A stretch of 64,000 nt of DNA, taken from Saccharum officinarum (Eukaryota > Streptophyta > Magnoliopsida > Poales > Poaceae). Made by a program: the position numbers and the translations under genes. Positions 57,865 through 64,000 of this stretch are shown one piece after another. The stretch spans positions 75,592,353 to 75,656,352 of the forward strand of contig CM036201.1 in the NCBI GenBank assembly GCA_020631735.1, read 5' to 3'. Positions within the stretch are counted from its first letter, which is position 1; each line of letters starts with the position of its first letter. The notes under the pieces were generated by a model that ran no database searches, was not told the origin of the DNA, and saw only the letters and a list, made by a program, of their open reading frames with translations.

Positions 57865-58350
57865 CATATCTACTTTTGCAACATCTAGATAAAAACATTT
57901 GCAACACACGTCTAAAAACATATGAAGCATTTGAAACACCATTGCAACATGTCCAACATCTTGATCTACTTTTGAAACATCCAGATCCAACACTTGCAAC
58001 GTACAAAAGAAGACAAATGAAACACTTGAAATATGCATCTGAAATACTTGCAAAAAAAAGTACTTAAAAACACTTGAAAAACCATTGCAAACATACATAA
58101 CATCCAAAGAAAACACGTGCAACATATGTGTGCAATATATGCAACATCCAGATAAACACACTTACAACATATGTTTAGAAAAACAGATGAAACATTGAGG
58201 ATAGATGCTTGCAACATACGTGTACAACCATTGCAATATCTACAACATCTCCGATCTACTTTTACCATATATGTATAAAACACTTGTAAATATCTCTAAA
58301 ACAATTGAAACATTTAAATTGTACACTTGCAACATGTATAGTATCCCGGT
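57865..58350. repeat. TGCAACAT-rich array B
   Basis: Same motifs and orientation as 52880-53415 (CTACTTTTGCAACATC, CATCCAGATAAA, ACTTGCAACATA). Confidence 0.65.
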
Positions 58351-58815
58351 GCGGGTTCTTAGAAACCGTGGGATCCAACCACCCTACTAATTTTTACTCA
58401 GAATTCATATTTTAGAAACTAGAAGAAAAACTAGTTTTTAAGAATATGAAACTCATCCATACAGGCCCTACACCAATGTGCTGCTATTGATTAATTGATT
58501 AGAGAGCGCATGCTCGGCAAGCGGGAACATGCGGGTGTTTCAAGGCTGATCCGATGGGCAGGCGGCACCGCACGCCACGCTCCCTCCATGTGGTTGGTCT
58601 ACGTGGCTCTCTGCGCGCACCTGGCCGCGCGTGAATTTGTCAAACGTCAACCGGAACTGGCCGTCTCAGCTGAACGCAAAGCGCAGGGATGTCGGCGGGC
58701 AGGATTGCCGGATTGAGCGACTCCAACAGGTCCGCTATTTTGATTCGGTGGCTTTTTAGAACTTGTATAATAAAATAAGTCTCTAATAAATATGCTATCT
58801 GGTTTTGTAAAATAA
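58351..58815. other. Single-copy spacer before the satellite array
   Basis: No gene recognised; a moderately GC-rich patch at 58495-58720. Confidence 0.3.
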
Positions 58816-60197
58816 AAAAGGTGTATCTCCTCAACAGGTGACTGATGGATATCAGTCACCTTCCCCGCCATAACGCCCCCACCCGCCTGTCTCTCCGAGC
58901 ACATCGTGCTGCCTAGCATGCAGCCTGGTGCTCTCCCTCTACCCAGCATGCAGCATCGTTGCCCAGTCTTTCACGGTCGCAGACCACGCCCCCACTCCCG
59001 GCCAGGTCCTCTCACAGGCGCTGCCCGGCATGTAGTCTCTCAGGTAGGGTGACTAATGGATTTGCGAACCATCAGACGGCTGCGTTTGATTATTTCTCAA
59101 AATGGGTGTATCTCCTCAGCAGGTGACTGACCATCAATCACCTTCTCCGTCGTAACGCCCCCACCCGCCCGTCTCTCCGTTTGCATCGCGCTGCCTAGCA
59201 TGCAGCCCGACGCTCTCCCTCTACCCAGCATGCAACATCGCTGCCTAGTCTGTCATGGTCGCAGACCACGCCCCCACTCCCGGCCAGGTCCTCTCACAAG
59301 TGTTGCTCGACATGCAGTCTCTCAAGCAAGGTGACTGATGGATTTATGAACCATCAAGCGACTGCGTTTGATTATTTATCAAAATAGGTGTATCTCCTCA
59401 GTAGGTGACTGATGCACCTTCTCCCCCGTAATGCCCTCGCCCGACCGTCTCTTCGAGCGCATCGCGCTGCCTAGCATGCAGCTCAGCGCTCTCCCTCTAC
59501 CCAGCATGCAGCATCGCTGTCCAGTCTGTCACGGTCGCAGACCACGCCCCCACTCTCGGCCAGGTCCTCTCACAGGCGTTGCCCGGCATGCAGTCTCTCA
59601 GGCAGGGTGACGGATGGATTTGCAAACCATCAGGCGGCTGTGTTTGATTATTTCTCAAAATGGGTGTATCTCCTCAGCAGGTGACTAATGGATATCAGTC
59701 ACCTTCTTCGTCGTAACGCCCCCGCCCGCCCGTCTCTCCGAGCGCATCATGCTGCCTAGCATGCAGCTTGGTATTCTCCCTCTACCCAGCATGCAGCATC
59801 GTTGTCCGGTCTGTCACGGTCGCAGACCACGCCCCCACTCCCCGCCAGGTCCTCTCGCAGGCGCTGCCCGTCATTTAATCTCTCAGGCAGGGTGACTGAT
59901 GGATTTGCGAACCATCAGGCGACTGCGTTTGATTATTTCTCAAAATGGGTGTATCTCCTCAGCAGTCACCTTCTCCGTCGTAATGCCCCCGCCCGCCTGT
60001 CTCTCCGAGCGCATCGCGCTGCCTAGCATGCAGCCCGGCACTCTCCCTCTACCCAGCATGCAGCATCACTGCCCAGTCTGTCGCAATCGCAGACCACGCC
60101 CCCACTCCCGGCCAAGTCCATGCAGTCTCTCAGGCAGGGTGACTGATAGATTTGCGAACCATCAGACGACTGTGTTTGATTATTTCTCAAAATAAAA
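58816..60197. repeat. Satellite-like tandem array, 246-285-bp units (right arm)
   Basis: TTTGATTATTTCTCAAAA marks unit ends near 59085, 59367, 59646, 59930 and 60174. It is the reverse complement of 32547-33615 plus about 300 bp of further array (58816-59126) that in the left arm would lie in or beyond the N gap. Confidence 0.85.
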
Positions 60198-60628
60198 AGG
60201 TGGCTATATAAAGCCAACCATGGGCACTATCTATCTGAAGATGAGAAATAACAAGGTTGTTTCAGACCTCTTTTTTTTCGAGAAGTTTTATATTTTATAT
60301 TTTATAAAATGGGTAAACTATGAAATTTGGTTAGTAATTTTAGCCAATCTGTTGGAGTTGCGTGTCATCAGTCCCAAATAATAAGTGATGTTTTTTATTT
60401 ATCTTAAGTCAAGACATTTCAAATCTAACCAAATTTATAAGAAAAACATTAACTTGGAATGGAGGGAACAGCTAGGAGACAGCATGTACAATCCTAAAGA
60501 TCACACATGGATGTTAATTAATGGCCACTGGGCCATGAGAATCGTGATGGGCTGGGCATTACACTTAATCTATTGAGTGATCACATGCAAACCTCCAAAG
60601 ACACAACCTCCGAAGGCGTACGCCCGTC

Positions 60629-60635
60629 TATAAAT
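60629..60635 (+). promoter_or_regulatory. TATA box of dirigent pseudogene B
   Basis: TATAAAT in the same context as 53964-53970; the leader downstream is interrupted by a small MITE. Confidence 0.6.
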
Positions 60636-60700
60636 CTGCACCCCTTCATCCGATGCATTTCACACTTCCACAGCCCACAGCCCACAGCCAACGCACACAT

Positions 60701-60786
60701 TCGTTTGAACTACTTTTCAGTCAATGAATACTATTTTTCTCTCACAACAAATCAGTATAAGCTAAATTTCAGCATAAACGAACAGG
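60701..60786. mobile_element. Small MITE in dirigent leader (right arm)
   Basis: Mirror copy of 31956-32041; ends TCGTTTGAACTAC and CATAAACGAACAG. Confidence 0.6.
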
Positions 60787-60831
60787 GTAGCATCCCTCCA
60801 GTTGCCCGTCCAAGCTAGTAGCCTAGTAGCC

Positions 60832-61215
60832 ATGGCGGATGTGATAATCCTTCCTACGTATATTACCGAACTTCTCAGCTCAGTTCACAGGTGCAGCAGC
60901 AGGAGCATGTCTTCCACCTCTACGTATTCCAGCAGTTTGGAAATAACGAGCGTACCATAGTGGCAACTCCGGTCTTCCTACGTATTTTTTACTACTTTGT
61001 CTTATTATTAGGTTTAAGGGGTCAGCTCTCAGTGTGCAAGGAACTAGTGGACCAAAAACTCTTGGTGGTGGTGGTATTGGGCAGTTGTGGGTGGGACGGG
61101 AGAGTTTGCTTATGCACAAGGTGTTGTCAATAGAACGGTTTGGAGCATGAACCGCGGAGTCAATATTGTAGAGCTTGATATACGTGTTGTGTCTCTGATC
61201 ACCTCTACAGAGTCG
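60832..61215 (+). pseudogene. Dirigent-like pseudogene B (right arm)
   Basis: ATG at 60832 in the same context as copy A. Exon 1 keeps QVQQQEHVFHLY and NNERTIVATPV, then breaks off; its second half and most of intron 1 are deleted. Exon 2 (61012-61215) has KGSALSVQG and, after a one-base frame change near 61075, AVVGGTGEFAYAQGV and NIVELDIRVVSLITS. It ends at a GTGAG donor on a codon boundary as in copy A. Not functional. An identical mirror copy lies at 31528-31908. Confidence 0.78.
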
Positions 61216-61373
61216 GTGAGATATATTATTATTTGCCCCTCGTGTTCTATTATTTTCCTCATGTTAAGGCGTAGCTTCTAGCTAGTTCTTTCATGATTCA
61301 GACACATCCACAAACATGTGGTTATCATTAAAATTTCAGTGCAGTATCATCTGAGCTCTAACATCATACATAT

Positions 61374-61556
61374 AGGAGGGAGAGGAGGACCCAAACAACA
61401 AAGACGACCTAAACAACCAGGACGACCCGAACAACCAAGACAAACCTCAGGATGACCCGAACAAGGAACAACCAGGACGACCAAAACAATCAAGATGACC
61501 CAAACAACCAGGATGAATAGACAACCAGAACAACCTGGACGATCAAAATTAGTGCA
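61374..61556 (+). repeat. Repeat-tail exon of dirigent pseudogene B
   Basis: After an ACATATAG acceptor the frame continues in phase with exon 2 as a hydrophilic tail of about 40 residues. It is built of DDPNNQ-like units (for example EGEEDPNNKDDLNNQDDP). The repeat period of 9 nt matches copy A although the unit sequence has drifted. Confidence 0.65.
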
Positions 61557-61660
61557 AGCAAGTGCTTGTTGTGTAACAATAAATGGGATCTTTATATCTT
61601 TCGCTTTTGAATGTTTAATACGTATTTTCCTCATCAACCCGTCTTGCTGCACCATGTGGC

Positions 61661-62091
61661 CTAAATAATAAAGTTACAAGTATTTGTGTCAATCACTTCT
61701 CTATTTATATACTGGAAGCTAAAAAAATTCGCTCCTCATTGCTCCGTACTAAATCAACACTAGAATCACTCCAGACTCAATTCTCGCATGTTCTCCATCC
61801 TACTTCCCATCAAAATTAACTAGAATCACTCCTTCAAATAATCAGGGGACTAGAGTTAAAGAATTAGGGAGTAGAGCTCTACCAAACAAACACTTATGCA
61901 AAAAAAAAACAAGCACTTACTCAAGTAACTCAAGTCAAAGGACTCAATTTTGCTCTCTATAATATTAAAAAAAACATTGGCAACATTAGTCCCAACCGCG
62001 CTTAAGCATCAGCATAAGAAATTTGTACTAACGTAAAGGGCCAGGATAGGCCAGCAAGGCTCACACGGGCTCGGCCCATGTAGATCGTACT
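61661..62091. other. Intergenic DNA between dirigent unit and OTU promoter
   Basis: No gene recognised; it is single-copy apart from the mirror arm. Confidence 0.35.
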
Positions 62092-63141
62092 GTGGCGCGG
62101 CCCCGCTTGTCCGTTCGTACTCTCTGGGTAGTAGGTTGGCGAATCCTCTGGAACTTGAGCTTTCCGCTTCCTCCCACCGAGCCGAAGCAGAAACCTTCCC
62201 CGATCTTCCCTTCCCTCCCACGCTGTACATCTCCATCTCGTTCCCACCACACCGCACCCAGTCGCCATTGCCCCGGCTCCAAGCAAAACCGCGCTTGCCT
62301 CGCCCCAAGCACTCCTCCTTTCACCCGGCTGCCACTCTTCCCCAGTCCCCACCACACAAGGAAGGCGGAGGATTTTATCTAATCTTGCAGCGCGGGCGTT
62401 TCCGTCCCCCACTTCTGCGCCTCCTGCGGCGTGTGGAATCGCTCTTCCCGGGGTTCGTCCAATTCGCAGGTATTGCTCATTTTGGGCTCGCCTTGTTATG
62501 ATAGCGGTGGTTTTGCGCACTGTTCGCTAGTAGCAATTCTACTGTATGTATATATCTCGTTCATTAGCCTGTCGCGTTTGTGACCACTGACGAAGTGATG
62601 GATTCGATGCCGCCGTTTCGGAATCGCAATTCAGCCTGTGCGCGTTCCCCTGTAAATGGTTTACCTGAGAATGTGGTATTATCTGAATGCTGAATGCTGA
62701 CACCTCTTTCGGCAATCTGTAGCTTCCCTTGCTCCCCATGTTTTCTCAAGATTGCGTCAGTTAACTACCCCAGACTGAGGACAAGTAAAGAATAACACTA
62801 TTTAGGTGTTGCGTTGTTTAATAGGCAACCGCTATATAAGAAGGTAATTAGTAACAATTCTCTAGCAAGTCATGTAGTCCACAGCATTGTTGTTGCCTTC
62901 GTCTTGGTGACACCAATATCCTGCGGTCTTACGGATAATTTCACAATTCAAGACGCTATATATATTGCTGTTGCCGACGGTCCGCGTGTGTTTTGCTGCT
63001 TGAACGGTTTGTGGTGAGATGGACTAGGTATTTGATTTTGGAGAATGTTCTCTATTTCAAGGCTATTCAGTCCATATTGTGCTGTGCTATTCCTGACATG
63101 CCATTTCTTCATTACTATGCAGCTGATACTAATTGAACTCA
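62092..63141 (+). promoter_or_regulatory. Promoter, leader and leader intron of OTU copy 2
   Basis: Mirror of 29604-30640. Donor CAG|GTATTG at 62469/62470, acceptor TATGCAG ending 63122. Confidence 0.6.
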
Positions 63142-64000
63142 ATGCGGCTCTACTCACCTGCACTCTGTTTGCGGCGATCAAGCACACATTCTCATCCTAA
63201 CCAGTTCCGAGGAGGATTCACGCAGAGTATGGCCTCATGGAAGTGCCCGCACTCGCAGTCAAGCCTGTACCATCCAAAGTCGGGTTTAGTTGATTTTTCA
63301 CTTAGCAAGAATGTAAAGTCTTCTCAGCCACAAAGTATAAAGTACTTTGTCAGCTTAATGGGCCAGCAGTTCCGTTGTGGACTGTCAACCAGAGAGGGTA
63401 GCCTAAGCGTAAAGCTTGACATTCCTTCGCACGAAAAATCAAGGATAGGCTGGAACTGGAAAAACATGCATCACAAGATAGGAGGTGCAGCAGGTGGACT
63501 CTGCTTTGGTTTTTCGGTTACTGGAGTAGCAAGCGCTGAGGTTCCTGTCATTAGGATCAAAGACAATGCCGAAACTTCATCATCATCTGCCAGTTCAAGT
63601 CATGGGAAGAAAGTCTACACAGATTATTCTGTCACTGGTGAGAAATGCTCACTTTTTTGTTTTAAAACTTCATGAATCATGTTTCGCTTTTTATAGTTAG
63701 TAGTTACAATAGAAGAATGGGTGTTGATCTCATTACTTGTGACTGATTTACATGGATCCCAGGTATTCCTGGAGATGGAAGATGTTTATTCCGCTCAGTG
63801 GTACATGGTGCATGCATTAGATCAGGGAGACCCATACCTAATGAAGATCTTCAGAGAAAACTAGCTGATGAATTGAGAGCAATGGTAGGGCTAGGATGCT
63901 TGTTGGCAATACTGACACTTTTAGTCACCTACCATTCTTAAATTCTTGGATGCCTAAAGAAAAAAGAGAGAAATGCTAATATGATTATTGGCTGTTACTG
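63142..64000 (+). CDS. OTU-domain protease, second copy, cut by window end
   Basis: Exon 1 63142-63637 and exon 2 63763-63884 are intact and appear identical in protein sequence to the left copy, including GIPGDGRCLFRSV with the catalytic Cys. The third coding exon would start about 40 bp beyond the window. Whether this is a true second gene depends on whether the inverted repeat is real. Confidence 0.85.

Larger units (their letters stand above)
56960..61660 (+). repeat. Tandem duplication unit B (dirigent unit)
   Basis: Same ordered blocks as unit A, with additions: a small MITE (57214), the satellite-like array (58816-60197) and another small MITE in the leader (60701). From 59127 on, this unit is also the right arm of the inverted repeat. 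Confidence 0.6.
59127..64000. repeat. Right arm of large inverted repeat
   Basis: Reverse complement of 28745-33615, running to the window end. Gene content in outward order: satellite array, dirigent pseudogene, OTU gene start. Confidence 0.95.

Overview
This is nuclear DNA of a grass. The evidence is two Sirevirus-type Ty1/copia retrotransposons with initiator-tRNA-Met primer sites, dense Tourist- and Stowaway-like MITEs, and a GC-rich receptor-kinase gene with one short GT-AG intron. The overall flavour is that of the sorghum/sugarcane/Miscanthus group (Andropogoneae); that placement is inference from repeat style, not a search. I see no bacterial operons, CRISPR arrays, tRNA or rRNA genes.

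Layout. 1-4642: a rearranged Sirevirus remnant (3' tail, LTR, primer site, gag fragment, last 32 bp of a second LTR). 4643-5738: small DNA transposons. 5739-16210: a nearly full-length, recently inserted second Sirevirus whose gag-pol is broken by two frameshifts and a nonsense codon; its 5-bp target duplication (CCTTG) lies in the end of an older MITE. 16211-21270: a nest of MITEs. 21562-23712 (minus): a leucine-rich-repeat receptor-like kinase whose kinase domain lacks two catalytic aspartates. 27806-29603 (minus): an intact OTU-domain cysteine protease (deubiquitinase) gene. 28745-33615 is repeated almost perfectly in reverse at 59127-64000, so the OTU gene and a dirigent pseudogene occur twice, facing outward; a gap of exactly 100 N (33616-33715) sits at the inner end of the left arm.

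33716-58800 is mostly transposon-derived. It holds a GC-rich 1.2-kb element with a visible empty-site relative, a 0.9-kb foldback element, and a three-level nest (solo LTR containing a Mutator-like element containing a MITE), each level with its own target duplication. It also has a decayed receptor-kinase pseudogene and a LINE endonuclease fragment split by another transposon. 52.3-61.7 kb carries two diverged copies of a unit holding a dirigent-like gene whose last exon encodes a 9-nt-period hydrophilic tail; both copies are broken.

The genes likely to be functional are the receptor-like (pseudo)kinase and the OTU protease. They share no evident pathway. The main biology here is transposon nesting, local duplication and gene decay. 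I did not find a convincing undescribed molecular system; the best leads are the dirigent plus repeat-tail architecture, the pseudokinase, the gag/pol junction, and the large inverted repeat, which must first be cleared of assembly error.
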